DNA of 64,000 nt from assembly GCF_030409875.1 (NCBI RefSeq), contig NZ_JAUFQR010000001.1, positions 992,001 to 1,056,000 on the forward strand. The letters run 5' to 3'. A program made the position numbers and the translations under genes. A model generated the notes under the pieces. The model was not told where the DNA came from. It worked only from the letters and a program-made list of their open reading frames with translations, and searched no databases. This DNA is from Chryseobacterium tructae. GTDB lineage: Bacteria; Bacteroidota; Bacteroidia; Flavobacteriales; Weeksellaceae. This document shows, piece after piece, positions 7,957 to 17,856 of the stretch. Each line of letters starts with the position of its first letter. The stretch's first letter is position 1.

Positions 7957-9402
7957 ATGAAAAAGCAAACGATCAAAGAAATCCTAAAGGATTACAAGAA
8001 AGTATTACATCATGACATTACAGTTTACGGATGGGTAAGATCATTCCGTGCTAATCGCTTTATTGCACTTAATGATGGTTCTACGATTAATAATTTGCAG
8101 ATAGTTGTTGATTTCGAAAATTTGATGAAGAACTTATCAAGAATATTAGCACAGCTTCTTCTCTTAAAGTTGTAGGTGAAGTAGTGGAAAGCCAGGGAGC
8201 AGGACAATCTGTAGAAATTGTTGCTAAAAAGATTATTATTTTAGGAGATAACTTTACAGAAGAGCTTCAAAGCACCATTCTTCAGCCTAAAAAGCACAGT
8301 TTAGAGAAACTTCGTGAGCAGGCACATTTAAGATTCAGGACCAATTTATTTGGAGCTGTTTTCAGAGTACGTCACGCAGTAAGTTTTGCTGTTCATTCAT
8401 TCTTCAACCAAAACCAGTTCTTCTATATCAATACTCCGGTTATTACAGGTGCTGATGCTGAAGGAGCAGGAGAAATGTTCGGAGTTACCAACTTCGACTT
8501 GAATAATATGCCAAGAACGGAAGAGGGAGAAATTGATTTCGCTCAGGACTTCTTCGGGAAAAAGACCAACCTTACGGTTTCCGGACAGCTTGAAGGAGAA
8601 ACTGCAGCAATGGGATTAGGAAGAATCTATACATTCGGACCTACTTTCCGTGCAGAGAATTCAAATACTACAAGACACCTTGCAGAATTCTGGATGATTG
8701 AGCCGGAAGTTGCCTTCAATAACCTTGAAGATAACATTGATCTTGCAGAAGATTTCCTAAAATATGTAATTCAATATGTATTGGATCACTGTAAAGATGA
8801 TCTTGAGTTTAGACAAGCGTTTTGAAGAAGAACAAAAATCAAAACCGGAAAAGGAAAGAGCAAAAGAAGGTCTTATCGAAAAGCTTGAAAATGTAATAGC
8901 TAAGCGTTTTAAGCGTGTAAGCTATACAGAGGCTATCGAAATTTTAATGAACTCAAAGGAGAACAAAAAAGGAAAATTTGCCTATCCTGTTGAAAGCTGG
9001 GGGACAGATCTTCAGTCTGAGCATGAAAGATTTTTGGTTGAAAAACATTTCGAATGTCCGGTTGTATTGTTCGATTATCCGAAAGAAATCAAAGCTTTCT
9101 ATATGAAGCTGAATGAAGACAACAAAACGGTAGCTGCAATGGATGTTCTTTTCCCAGGTATCGGTGAAATCATCGGTGGATCTGAAAGAGAAGCAAGATT
9201 AGACGTTTTAAAACAGAAAATGGCAGATATGCATGTAGATGAGCACGAACTTTGGTGGTATTTAGATACCAGAAAATTCGGTTCTGTACCCCATGCAGGT
9301 TTCGGTTTAGGGTTAGAAAGACTCGTTCTTTTTGTAACGGGAATGACGAACATCAGAGACGTAATTCCTTTCCCAAGGACGCCGAAAAGCGCTGAATTCT
9401 AG
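7957..9402 (+). CDS. asnS: Asparagine-tRNA ligase, two frameshifts in this sequence
   Basis: Charges tRNA-Asn with asparagine in the cytosol. The frame is broken twice, and the repaired protein is about 482 residues, the normal length. The N-terminal OB-fold is visible as [20 protein letters not shown]. Class II motif 2 is [18 protein letters not shown], and motif 3 is [12 protein letters not shown] near the end. Break 1 is at 8121-8123: restoring one T to TTT after GAAAA recovers [12 protein letters not shown]. Break 2 is at 8808-8810: restoring two T gives [13 protein letters not shown]. The three pieces together have no gap in the family pattern, so the gene is almost surely intact in the cell. 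A terminator follows at 9411. Confidence 0.93.
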
Positions 9403-9410
9403 AAAAATAA

Positions 9411-9446
9411 AAAAAAGCCTTCATCATCAGATGAGGCTTTTTTTAT
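9411..9446 (+). terminator. Terminator after asnS
   Basis: AAAGCCTTCATC and GATGAGGCTTT pair around ATCA with one bulge, flanked by an A tract upstream and at least seven T downstream. It closes the asnS transcript. Confidence 0.8.
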
Positions 9447-9562
9447 TTTCCAATAGTTTATTATATTAGATGTATAAAGCAAAAATCATGCTAAATGTAT
9501 TTTTTTATCAAATAAATTTATTAAATTCGTAGAATATGTTATGTTAAAACGCCAATATTAAT

Positions 9563-11026
9563 ATGCTTAAACAACACTTACAACTCAAATTAGGACAGAA
9601 GCTGGCTCCTCAGCAGATCCAGTTGATGAAGCTTATTCAGCTGCATACTCTTGAATTTGAAGAGGAGTTGGAGAGAGAGTTAGAAGAAAACCCTGCTTTG
9701 GAAATTGCCAAGGAGGATTCTAAGGAAGATGAATATTCTTCCCTGGAAGACGCTTATCAGGATGAGGGTACAGAAAGCATTGAAACAGATTTCGACGTTA
9801 ACGAGTATCTTTACGACGACGAACCAAGCTATAAAACTGCATCCAGCAACTACTCTCCGGATGATGAAGAATTTGACAATGAAAGTCTTTTAACGGAAGG
9901 GCAGTCATTATATGATTATCTCACAGAACAAATTCACCTGATCAATATCAATGAAGAAGATCTAAAGATTGCAGAATACTTGATCGGTAACCTTGATACG
10001 GATGGATACTTGAGAAGAGAGATCAAATCTATTGTGGATGATCTTGCTTTCTCACAGGGAATTTATACCACTAAGGAAAGAGTAGATGATATTCTTGAAA
10101 ATTATGTTCAGAAGCTGGATCCACCGGGTGTAGGTGCCAGAGGACTTCAGGAATGTTTATTATTACAGATTGAAAAGAAAGTAAGCTCTGATAAAGCTGT
10201 TTCTTTAGCCGCCAATATTCTGAGATTCCAGTTTGATGCTTTAACGAATAAGCATTATAATAAGATTATCCAGAAGTATGATATTGAGGAAGATGATCTG
10301 AAAGACGCTTTGGATGAAATTTCAAAATTGTCACCAAAAGTAGGAGGGAACTTTGATACTCAAACAATTACCATCAATCAGGAAATTATTCCGGATTTTG
10401 TAATTCAGGTGAAGGATGGGATGGTTATTCCAATGCTTAACAGTAAAAATGCGCCTACATTAAGGGTTTCTGAAGAATATAAAGATATTCTTACAACATA
10501 CTCTCATGATAAAAATTCTTCAGAGCATAAACAGGCTGCTTTGTTTATCAAGCAAAAATTAGATGCTGCCAAATGGTATATCGATGCGATTAATCAGCGT
10601 CAGAATACCTTATTGCAAACAATTACAGCTATTGTTAAGTTTCAGAAAAATTATTTTATTACGGGTGATGAGAAATCTTTGAAACCCATGATCTTAAAAG
10701 ATGTTGCAGATATTACCGGATTTGATATTTCTACCATTTCAAGAGTGGTGAAAAGTAAATATGCAGATACTCCAAACGGTATCGTCTATCTTAAGGATCT
10801 GTTCTCAGACAGCTTAACTAATGATGATGGAGAAGAGGTTTCTACTAAAGAGATCAAAACTCATCTTCAGGAAGTGATTAATAAGGAGAACAAGAGAAAA
10901 CCATTGACAGATGATGCTTTGGTTGTCATTTTAAAAGAACAGGGATATAATATCGCCAGAAGAACGATTGCAAAATATCGTGAACAGCTCAATATTCCGG
11001 TTGCAAGGTTAAGAAAAGAATTATAA
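9563..11026 (+). CDS. rpoN: RNA polymerase sigma-54 factor
   Basis: A 487-residue sigma-54. Region I at the N-terminus is Gln/Leu-rich (LKLGQKLAPQQIQLMKLIQLHTLEFE) and contacts activator ATPases. An acidic region II covers about residues 45-115. The core-binding and HTH regions follow, with FDISTISRVVKSKYADTPNG near 395. The RpoN box, ARRTIAKYREQLNI, is close to the C-terminus and reads the -24 element. Length and all regions are complete. It is probably a single-gene unit between terminators at 9411 and 11053. Transcription from its targets needs bacterial enhancer-binding proteins, none of which is in this window. Confidence 0.96.
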   Translation: MLKQHLQLKLGQKLAPQQIQLMKLIQLHTLEFEEELERELEENPALEIAKEDSKEDEYSSLEDAYQDEGTESIETDFDVNEYLYDDEPSYKTASSNYSPDDEEFDNESLLTEGQSLYDYLTEQIHLININEEDLKIAEYLIGNLDTDGYLRREIKSIVDDLAFSQGIYTTKERVDDILENYVQKLDPPGVGARGLQECLLLQIEKKVSSDKAVSLAANILRFQFDALTNKHYNKIIQKYDIEEDDLKDALDEISKLSPKVGGNFDTQTITINQEIIPDFVIQVKDGMVIPMLNSKNAPTLRVSEEYKDILTTYSHDKNSSEHKQAALFIKQKLDAAKWYIDAINQRQNTLLQTITAIVKFQKNYFITGDEKSLKPMILKDVADITGFDISTISRVVKSKYADTPNGIVYLKDLFSDSLTNDDGEEVSTKEIKTHLQEVINKENKRKPLTDDALVVILKEQGYNIARRTIAKYREQLNIPVARLRKEL

Positions 11027-11052
11027 TAACTTGTAACATATCCAACAATATA

Positions 11053-11086
11053 AAAAGGTGAACATTATTTGTTCACCTTTTGTTTT
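11053..11086. terminator. Bidirectional terminator between rpoN and the lanthipeptide operon
   Basis: Perfect 11-base stem AAAAGGTGAAC/GTTCACCTTTT (11053-11063, 11071-11081) with a 7-base loop. A on the left and T on the right let it end both the rpoN transcript and the convergent minus-strand operon. Confidence 0.85.
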
Positions 11087-11109
11087 ATACGATTTGATAA
11101 GTATACCTA

Positions 11110-11478
11110 TTAAGAAATAAGGAATACAGTATCACTTATTCTTTTGAAGAGGCTGAATGTATTGATCTGTTTTCCAAATTCTTTATTTTCCCAATACACT
11201 TTTCCGTCTTTATAATCATTAACCAGAGCAAAACTGCCACCATTGATTTTTAAGAATGCGATAGCAGGAAAGGGCAGTTCCTCCAGATCTTCATGTTCCA
11301 GTTTTACTACCATGGCTTCAATATCAAAATCATCTTTTAATATATTATAAAAACTGAAAAAGGTATAATCTTCCACTGGAATATGGTAGTCTTTTATTTT
11401 TTTGGTTTTTATATTTTGTTGTATAAATTTTTTCAGCAAAAAATTAAAAGAGGTTAAGTAGTTATTTTTTTCAATCAT
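11110..11478 (-). CDS. C39-peptidase-like domain protein without catalytic residues
   Basis: Last gene of the lanthipeptide operon, 122 residues, soluble. Residues 66-115 resemble the second half of a C39 peptidase domain: ELPFPAIAFLKINGGSFALVNDYKDGKVYW, where real C39 peptidases have a catalytic His after GG (GGHF). Here Ser82 stands in its place. The whole protein contains no cysteine, so the nucleophile is missing too. Similar degenerate C39-like domains occur at the N-terminus of Bacteroidota VKOR-type proteins. A leader-binding or scaffolding role in peptide maturation is a guess from context. The start at 11478 leaves 15 bases after the DUF6625 gene. The family match is moderate and should be tested by structure prediction. 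Confidence 0.5.
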   Translation of the reverse strand: MIEKNNYLTSFNFLLKKFIQQNIKTKKIKDYHIPVEDYTFFSFYNILKDDFDIEAMVVKLEHEDLEELPFPAIAFLKINGGSFALVNDYKDGKVYWENKEFGKQINTFSLFKRISDTVFLIS

Positions 11479-11493
11479 AAATGCGGTTAGTTT

Positions 11494-12729
11494 TTAATAG
11501 ATATAGTATGCATTTTCGCTGATACGGCTTAGAGGATTTCTTATACTTATCTTATAAGGAATGCTTTCTTCATTTTTAAAATGAAAATCAATCGTACTAA
11601 TTACCTTTTTACTTTTTCCTATCCACTGATTATCTTTAAGCTTATAAAGAGAAAATTGATTGTAATGAAGATTTTGTTCTAGTATATTGAGAATAACAAG
11701 TTTATTTTGATCTTGCGGATAAAATGTAAGATGAGATCTTCCAATTTTATAGGATTGTTCTTCAAGAAAGTTAATATGTTGTTTTTCGGTATAGGAAAGA
11801 AGCTTCGATTTGGACAATAGAAACCTGTAATAGATATGTCTGTTGCTTTTCTTTATTTTTTCCCTTATTTTCTTTAAGGAATACGTGAAGGTATTGAACG
11901 AATAATTGATCCCCTTTGGAGAAATTGAAAAATTGCCTTTAGATCTAATCGGATCAATAAAGAAATACGGATTATCTTTGACATTGATAAGGTGAATCAA
12001 TAGGTATTGCTTTTCAGTTATACTATTAACAATATTTCCTTCTATCCAATGATGAATGACTCCTGAATAGGTAAATTCCTGTACTATATTTTTATGATAA
12101 TACTTAATTTCCTTTTGAAGTTCGAGTCTTCTTAAAACAAGGGTAAAGCTTTCAATTTCTGTAGTAATATCTGTAATGTCTTTGGTGTGAACAAGGTCAA
12201 ACTCAAAGTTACATTCATCAAAACAAAAGTGTCGCCTATTTTCTAAAATATGAGCGTAATCTTTACTTTGTTTAAAAAGAGTAATGCATTGCTCATTGTT
12301 TCTGAATAAAGTAAAGAACCCGGCAGGATAATTTTTAAGAGGCGAGATCACATCATATTTTTTCAGCATTTTCTCGGTAATAAAATATCTGATATTACCA
12401 AAAACAATATCAATATCACAATATCCCCAAAAGTCATAATTTTTCAAATACTCCTGAAAAATAAGACCATAAGTAGGTTTAAAATCACATAATTTATAGC
12501 CATCCAAAATATTGATGGAAAGATTCAGCTTTTCACTGGCAATTTTACTGAATTCACTTAGATCATTGATTTTTATAAAATGGACATTGGCTATATGAAA
12601 AGGAGCTTCCAGATTGGTAAATATGAAAAAATCTACATCCGGATTGTATTTGCAGCTAAACAAAAAGTGACTGAAATAGGAAGGCCAGCTTTTCCCAAAA
12701 TAACAGTTTATTAAAGCAATTCTAGTCAT
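11494..12729 (-). CDS. DUF6625 family glycosyltransferase-like protein
   Basis: A 411-residue soluble protein. The N-terminal half matches the DUF6625 pattern: RIALINCYFGKSWPSYFSHF, then CKYNPDVDFFIFTN, YKLCDFKPTYG, and FWGYCDIDIVFGNIR near residues 100-114. CDID sits where GT-A enzymes carry the metal-binding DxD, so a nucleotide-sugar transferase activity is likely but unproven. The C-terminal 170 residues are less conserved and unassigned. It begins one base after the stop of the LanB gene, so it is translationally coupled to lanthipeptide maturation enzymes. This suggests that the peptide, or a partner, may be glycosylated. It could also be a passenger gene. Confidence 0.65.
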   Translation of the reverse strand: MTRIALINCYFGKSWPSYFSHFLFSCKYNPDVDFFIFTNLEAPFHIANVHFIKINDLSEFSKIASEKLNLSINILDGYKLCDFKPTYGLIFQEYLKNYDFWGYCDIDIVFGNIRYFITEKMLKKYDVISPLKNYPAGFFTLFRNNEQCITLFKQSKDYAHILENRRHFCFDECNFEFDLVHTKDITDITTEIESFTLVLRRLELQKEIKYYHKNIVQEFTYSGVIHHWIEGNIVNSITEKQYLLIHLINVKDNPYFFIDPIRSKGNFSISPKGINYSFNTFTYSLKKIREKIKKSNRHIYYRFLLSKSKLLSYTEKQHINFLEEQSYKIGRSHLTFYPQDQNKLVILNILEQNLHYNQFSLYKLKDNQWIGKSKKVISTIDFHFKNEESIPYKISIRNPLSRISENAYYIY

Positions 12730-12730
12730 C

Positions 12731-15700
12731 CTACGTCAGTTTTTTCATATTTAATAATGAATCATAACTTTTGTGTAAAAAATAATACAGAATAGATTCA
12801 TAGAGATTAGGTTTTGAGGCAAACATTCTGTTGATGAACATGTGGATATAGCTTACTACTAATGATTCAACCATTTGCTCAGACTGGAGCTGTTTGATCT
12901 CAGCAATATAGGGAGCCGTTTTTTTTGTTCTGGTGTTTACTATTTTACTAAAGTCATTATTTTCTATTAAAAGATGAAGGACGCTACTTCTATTATCCCT
13001 GTATTTATCCTTTAGAGCTGCTTTAGAATCTTCATCTACCATACTACTATATCCATTGGCAAGCCGGTTCATTATATCTCTCTTTTGAGTTCGACTATAT
13101 CCAAAATCATCCAGGATTCTATCAATTCCTACAATGGCAAATTTCCAGGTAACTGTTTCTGTTAATTCTGCTTCTTTTAATAAACTGCAAACACATTCAC
13201 TGTCAAAATGGAAAATACTTTCCATGTGATCAATGGTAGATTCTCCATATCGTTCGATCTCTCTGTTGTAGGTATCCATAACGATTTTGTGGATGATCAT
13301 TTCCTGAGTCAAATATTTATCAAGCAGCTGATAAACCTGATTTGAAATGTTATGATTCTCAGATGAAGTTAAAAAACGAAGTCTGATATGGTGATCCGGA
13401 TCGCTATATCGCATGAAAAACCATTTTTTGATAATCCCTTTTTTAATAAGGTTATTGGCAAATTTACAAATGACATTTTTGATAATCTGATCGGTAGCCT
13501 TTGGGCTGCAATAGATCTTATAGAAAAGCCATTCGCTTCCTGGAACGAAATTTCTAATTACCGTATTTTTAACAGTAGGAAGTGGCAGTATTTTATTTTT
13601 TTTACTGCTTATATTATTCCATGGAATAAGAAATTCATTACTGTGTTTATTTCCATCAATATCTTTTACAATGCTTTCATACTGATGAGATAGGCTTTCA
13701 AAAACCCGTATGCTTTTTTCCTTGGTAAGATGATCAAGTAATATTTCCAGGGACACATCCTCATTCATAAATACAGGAAGCTCCATATCTCTTTCTGCAA
13801 AAGTAAAGATCTCAGGAATTTTCCTTTCCTTTAAATAATCTCTGAAGGTACTTATAGATGCTTGTTTTCCATTAAAAATTTTCTCATAAGACAGGTGCCA
13901 TGATGTTCTTGATAAAATAACATTATTAACCATGACCCTTGGAAGATAATCATAATTGGTAAACATCCCCCAATTCCAGGAATAAGAGGGAGTTGTATTC
14001 TGATACTGGAGATCACAAAGAAAATGATAAAGAGGTACTTTATGTAAATTATAATTGTGCGCAGACGAAAGACTTGGAATAACTTCTTTATTGTATTTTT
14101 TAGAACGAAGGACAATTCTATCATTTTTGATAGAAATCATCAGGTCATTCAGATAAATTGGTTCACTACCAGTGCTGTGAGGAGTAAGAATTGGGATTTC
14201 GTATTTTCTTAAACAAGGTCTAAGAAGAATATTTCCAACTCTTGGTTGTGGAGTATGAGCAATTTCGGCAATGATTTGATTTTCAAAGAAATTTTCTTCC
14301 TGCAATAAAGCCGCTTTTACAGATTCTTCCAACTGGTCGTCCAGATGACAAAAACGTCCGATAAACGTTGATGATGATGGCCCATCTGTGAATTTATTGA
14401 AAATAATAGGTTGTTTTTCCTGATCCTCATAAATTTGTACGAGCGAAGACATTGAAAATGGAACATTTTTATTTTCATGTAAAAATGGTACCAAATCATC
14501 CTGTGTAAGCTGTATTGAATGATGATTGTTTTGGACAGCATCAATTAATTTTTTACCTAAAAATTCATTCCATTTTAGAGATCCTCGAACTACATTGGAA
14601 GTGTTTTCAGATTTAAACTGAATTCCCTCAATCAAATCAGGAGTGTCATGATCCGAATGTAATGGATAATTGATACCTGATAAGGGGTCAAGTGCTAATA
14701 ATAAAGGAATTTCTTGCTGATCGTATCTTGCTGTAAATGCTTTTTTGAAATTTTCCAGCTCCTCAATAGTGTCTTCTGTTCCAATTTGAAAAGCTAAGGA
14801 AATTACCTTTTTAAAATCTTTAAAGATATTTTTATGAAGTGAATTAGAAGTATTGCCTTTTAATAAATCAGTTTGAAGAATATTTTTCTTGTTGCTTATA
14901 ATTCCTATGGTATTTAAGATTTGATAAATCTTATCAATAGCATTACCTATTTCGTGGGTTTTATTTACTTCCTGTACAATTTCAAATATGGAAATGAGCT
15001 TAGTTATAAGCTGTACATCATCATTATTATTTTTTGAAGCAGGGATCTTTATTTCTTTTAAAAACTGATAGATAGAATCCTGAAAATGTTTGTCAGTCAC
15101 TTTTGGAGAAAGTTCACTGACAAGAATTTTTGAATCGATAAGTTCATTGATGTAGTCAAAGCTATCTTCATAAGAAATATCCTGATTAACCAATATCTCT
15201 ATGATGGATGGAAGTTTTAGTCCACTTTGACAAGCTTTTATAATTGAGTTTAGGTATTTATTTTTTTCTGTAGAAATAACTTCATAATTCAGCATTGCAA
15301 CCTTTGATGTAGGCTCAATATAGCGATATTTGTTTTTAGTGCTGTATATTGTATTGTTGGTATAGAATTTACAGGATTGTCTTATAAATTTTTTTTGCTC
15401 TAATCGTTCAACAATATCATGGATAACCTGCATATCTAATCTGGCATGCACTTTATCCTGTTTTTTATCCAATGTTATCAGGGTATGATCATCCCACTGT
15501 CCCATGCTTACTCCGGCATTGGTACCAAATGGAATCGTTCTGAAATGAATTCTTAGCCAATACTTAAGTAAAGATTTCTTCATTTTATCAACTTTCTCCT
15601 TTGGAAGTTTTTTTTCATCCCAAAGAATAAGCTGGTCATATAAGTCCGGTGAAGATAGATAAATGGCTTTTCGGAAACCCTCTGTATTGATATCTTTTTC

Positions 15701-15781
15701 CCACTCTTCAATACTTGTTTGTGGAAACGAAGGAGTTCTCAGTACATAAAAGTTTAATCTTTCTATATCGTTGTATTTCAT
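12731..15781 (-). CDS. Lantibiotic dehydratase (LanB-type, full length)
   Basis: A 1016-residue class I dehydratase. The N-terminal part (starting NFYVLRTPSFP, up to about 740) is the glutamylation domain. It uses Glu-tRNA to activate Ser and Thr of the precursor peptide. The C-terminal 260 residues are the elimination domain of the SpaB_C or thiopeptide type: SEWLFYKIYCSP near 748 and FMRYSDPDHHIRLRF near 790. Together they convert Ser/Thr to dehydroalanine and dehydrobutyrine. Both domains are on one chain, unlike split LanB systems. Its ATG overlaps the LanC stop by four bases (ATGA), and DUF6625 follows after one base. The internal domain borders are approximate. Confidence 0.9.
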   Translation of the reverse strand: MKYNDIERLNFYVLRTPSFPQTSIEEWEKDINTEGFRKAIYLSSPDLYDQLILWDEKKLPKEKVDKMKKSLLKYWLRIHFRTIPFGTNAGVSMGQWDDHTLITLDKKQDKVHARLDMQVIHDIVERLEQKKFIRQSCKFYTNNTIYSTKNKYRYIEPTSKVAMLNYEVISTEKNKYLNSIIKACQSGLKLPSIIEILVNQDISYEDSFDYINELIDSKILVSELSPKVTDKHFQDSIYQFLKEIKIPASKNNNDDVQLITKLISIFEIVQEVNKTHEIGNAIDKIYQILNTIGIISNKKNILQTDLLKGNTSNSLHKNIFKDFKKVISLAFQIGTEDTIEELENFKKAFTARYDQQEIPLLLALDPLSGINYPLHSDHDTPDLIEGIQFKSENTSNVVRGSLKWNEFLGKKLIDAVQNNHHSIQLTQDDLVPFLHENKNVPFSMSSLVQIYEDQEKQPIIFNKFTDGPSSSTFIGRFCHLDDQLEESVKAALLQEENFFENQIIAEIAHTPQPRVGNILLRPCLRKYEIPILTPHSTGSEPIYLNDLMISIKNDRIVLRSKKYNKEVIPSLSSAHNYNLHKVPLYHFLCDLQYQNTTPSYSWNWGMFTNYDYLPRVMVNNVILSRTSWHLSYEKIFNGKQASISTFRDYLKERKIPEIFTFAERDMELPVFMNEDVSLEILLDHLTKEKSIRVFESLSHQYESIVKDIDGNKHSNEFLIPWNNISSKKNKILPLPTVKNTVIRNFVPGSEWLFYKIYCSPKATDQIIKNVICKFANNLIKKGIIKKWFFMRYSDPDHHIRLRFLTSSENHNISNQVYQLLDKYLTQEMIIHKIVMDTYNREIERYGESTIDHMESIFHFDSECVCSLLKEAELTETVTWKFAIVGIDRILDDFGYSRTQKRDIMNRLANGYSSMVDEDSKAALKDKYRDNRSSVLHLLIENNDFSKIVNTRTKKTAPYIAEIKQLQSEQMVESLVVSYIHMFINRMFASKPNLYESILYYFLHKSYDSLLNMKKLT

Positions 15782-16932
15782 CCTATGTTCATTAAATAAA
15801 TTTTATCCCAATCCTTAGCTTTGTCAGGATATTGATAATCCAATAATACCATTCCTACTCCGGAAATACCTTCCAGAAGCCCAGTATGCTCCACCCATAC
15901 ATCATTTTTAGGATCATAAGGGAACTTTATTCCTTTTTCCAGTTGTTGTAATGTAATAGACATCCAGTAATCGTGAGCTTCTTTGAGTTCCTCTCGTTGA
16001 AAAATTTTGAAAAATTTATTGAAAATATGTGATATTCCCGATGTACCATGACAAATTCCTGTATCGATACAATCATGTGTTGTACTAGAAAATACGCCTG
16101 ATTTATCCAACCTGATTTTTGCTGAATTTAGAGTCATATAAAGACAGATATCTTTTAAGTTTTCATCCTGCAAAACGGTGTAGGCCTTCCATAGGCTGAG
16201 TGCTACACCTAGATCACCATAGCACCATGCCAGCCTGTTTGATAGTTGTTTTTCACCGGTAACGACATTAATTTTTGAAGGAAATATATGGGCTGCATTT
16301 TTATTTTCTTCATAGAGGTTTATAAGAAAATTAACCGTTCCTCTGATTAATTTCTCACAGGTTTCTTTCTCACAGTTTTTATGATAACATTCTGCTAAAA
16401 AAGAAATGATGGATGGTAAGCCATGAGCCAGACCAAGATCGCAGATATTATCCTCTTTTACTATATGATCAATCCAAAAAAATGAATTGTTTTGTTCATG
16501 TTTTAAATGGTCAATATATGACACTATTTTTGCTACTGTGTCAAATCTTTGAATTTCAATGAAATAAAGACCTAATCCAATAAGACCTGTGAATAAATCA
16601 TATTCTTTTTTGTTTACACAGGTAGCTAGTAATTCTAAGAAAAATTCGATAGAATCTTCTTCTATTGCATCAATATCTTCATCAGTAATAATGTCGGCAG
16701 TATGTAAAAGCCTCATAAAATAGGTTACCGCCAGACTGCCACTGGCAAATGAATAATAAGGAGCTTCAGAAGCCAGGTCGATGAGCGTTTCAACTCTTTC
16801 AATCTCTACATCCTCATGGTAAAATAATGAATAATAACTACTGCCCAGGCTGAAGGTAATGTTTTCAGCTTTGTCCTCATTGCATTTTTTTGAAATTTCG
16901 TTTAGAAAAAAATCAATTTTATCTTTATACAT
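15778..16932 (-). CDS. LanC-type lanthionine cyclase
   Basis: A 384-residue LanC-like protein. The zinc ligands are visible: Cys237 in LAWCYGDLG, and Cys294-His295 in TGICHGTSGI. The GLAHGLPSI stretch near 167-175 is another family hallmark of the alpha/alpha barrel. The enzyme adds cysteine thiols of the precursor onto dehydrated residues to form (methyl)lanthionine rings. It overlaps LanB by four bases and the LLM oxidoreductase by eight bases, so stoichiometric translation is likely. Length is close to that of NisC (about 410 residues). Confidence 0.88.
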   Translation of the reverse strand: MYKDKIDFFLNEISKKCNEDKAENITFSLGSSYYSLFYHEDVEIERVETLIDLASEAPYYSFASGSLAVTYFMRLLHTADIITDEDIDAIEEDSIEFFLELLATCVNKKEYDLFTGLIGLGLYFIEIQRFDTVAKIVSYIDHLKHEQNNSFFWIDHIVKEDNICDLGLAHGLPSIISFLAECYHKNCEKETCEKLIRGTVNFLINLYEENKNAAHIFPSKINVVTGEKQLSNRLAWCYGDLGVALSLWKAYTVLQDENLKDICLYMTLNSAKIRLDKSGVFSSTTHDCIDTGICHGTSGISHIFNKFFKIFQREELKEAHDYWMSITLQQLEKGIKFPYDPKNDVWVEHTGLLEGISGVGMVLLDYQYPDKAKDWDKIYLMNIG

Positions 16933-17842
16933 ATTGGCTTAATATTTCGATAGCGGTTAAAGAATCTTTGTGTGTTCTGGAGATATTATTAAAGATAAAT
17001 TCATTGTATCCATAAAGTTCTTTGAACTCCAGAAGTTTTTCATGAAAAAAGTTTCCGTCTCCGATAAGATTTATACTATTTAAATCATTATTGGTACTAC
17101 TTTTGGCAACTTTTATTGCTTTTTGTTTTGTTTTATGACAGCAGCCAGAAAAGGTCAATACCATTGAAGGTTCTTTTCCATGTTTTGCTTTGTATTCTGC
17201 TTTAAAGTTTTGTAACTCTTCTTTTAAATAGTCTTTGTTGGATCCTACATGAAATATAGATCTTGCAAAGTTAAGATCATGCTGTAAAGACACATTCAAT
17301 CCGGAATGTGAAGAGCCCATATACCATACATCAGGAATATTACCTTTATAAGGCGGAATAATTAAATCTTTTTTAAGAAATTCACTTTCTTCCCTTAAGA
17401 AACTTAAGGTAGATTCCAGTTTTGGAAGGAAAGATGAATAGTAGGTATCCTTATCAACACCTGCATTAAAGTATTGAAAATCATATTCACCAACCAAACC
17501 TTTTACAAATCCAAGATCTATTCTTTTTGGGTATAAGCTGGACAACAGTTTGTAATTATGAGCTACTCTGAATGGACTTTGCAGAGGCAGGATAATTCCT
17601 GCAATTCCTATTTTTATTTTATCTGTTAATCCTAATAAGATGGGAAGGAGCATTTCAGGAGTAGACCAGGCCATATCATGTGCTTTTGAAAAATAATTTT
17701 CAGTAACCCAGAATCTTGAGAAACCAATTTCGTCTGCTCTTGTAGCATAATCGATGATGTCGTATAATGACTTTTTAGAATTGTTGAGTGAATTTTCTCT
17801 GATTCCAAACTCTAAAAGACCTATTTTTAATTTTTTTGCCAT
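16925..17842 (-). CDS. LLM-class flavin-dependent oxidoreductase of the lanthipeptide operon
   Basis: A 305-residue luciferase-like TIM-barrel protein. Family features are KIGLLEFG at the start, YATRADEIGFSRFWVTENYF near 32-52, and IKIGIAGIILPLQSPFRVAHNYKLLSSLYPKRIDLGFVKG, which holds the flavin-facing strands. LLM enzymes use FMN or F420 for oxidation or reduction. In the lanthipeptide field a luciferase-like, F420-dependent LanJ reduces dehydroalanine to D-alanine, and that precedent fits its place between precursor and cyclase. Bacteroidota lack F420, so FMN would be the cofactor. Activity here is an inference. It is the first enzyme gene after the precursor, behind a hairpin. Confidence 0.8.
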   Translation of the reverse strand: MAKKLKIGLLEFGIRENSLNNSKKSLYDIIDYATRADEIGFSRFWVTENYFSKAHDMAWSTPEMLLPILLGLTDKIKIGIAGIILPLQSPFRVAHNYKLLSSLYPKRIDLGFVKGLVGEYDFQYFNAGVDKDTYYSSFLPKLESTLSFLREESEFLKKDLIIPPYKGNIPDVWYMGSSHSGLNVSLQHDLNFARSIFHVGSNKDYLKEELQNFKAEYKAKHGKEPSMVLTFSGCCHKTKQKAIKVAKSSTNNDLNSINLIGDGNFFHEKLLEFKELYGYNEFIFNNISRTHKDSLTAIEILSQYV

Positions 17843-17856
17843 GATAAGCTTTTAAA

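Noticed and set aside
8121..8825. Programmed ribosomal frameshifting in asnS, valS, nrdA and the other broken genes
   Set aside because: The shifts occur at many different, short A/T runs without slippery-site or pseudoknot patterns. They need both one- and two-base repairs, and they hit unrelated genes. Sequence error explains all of them.
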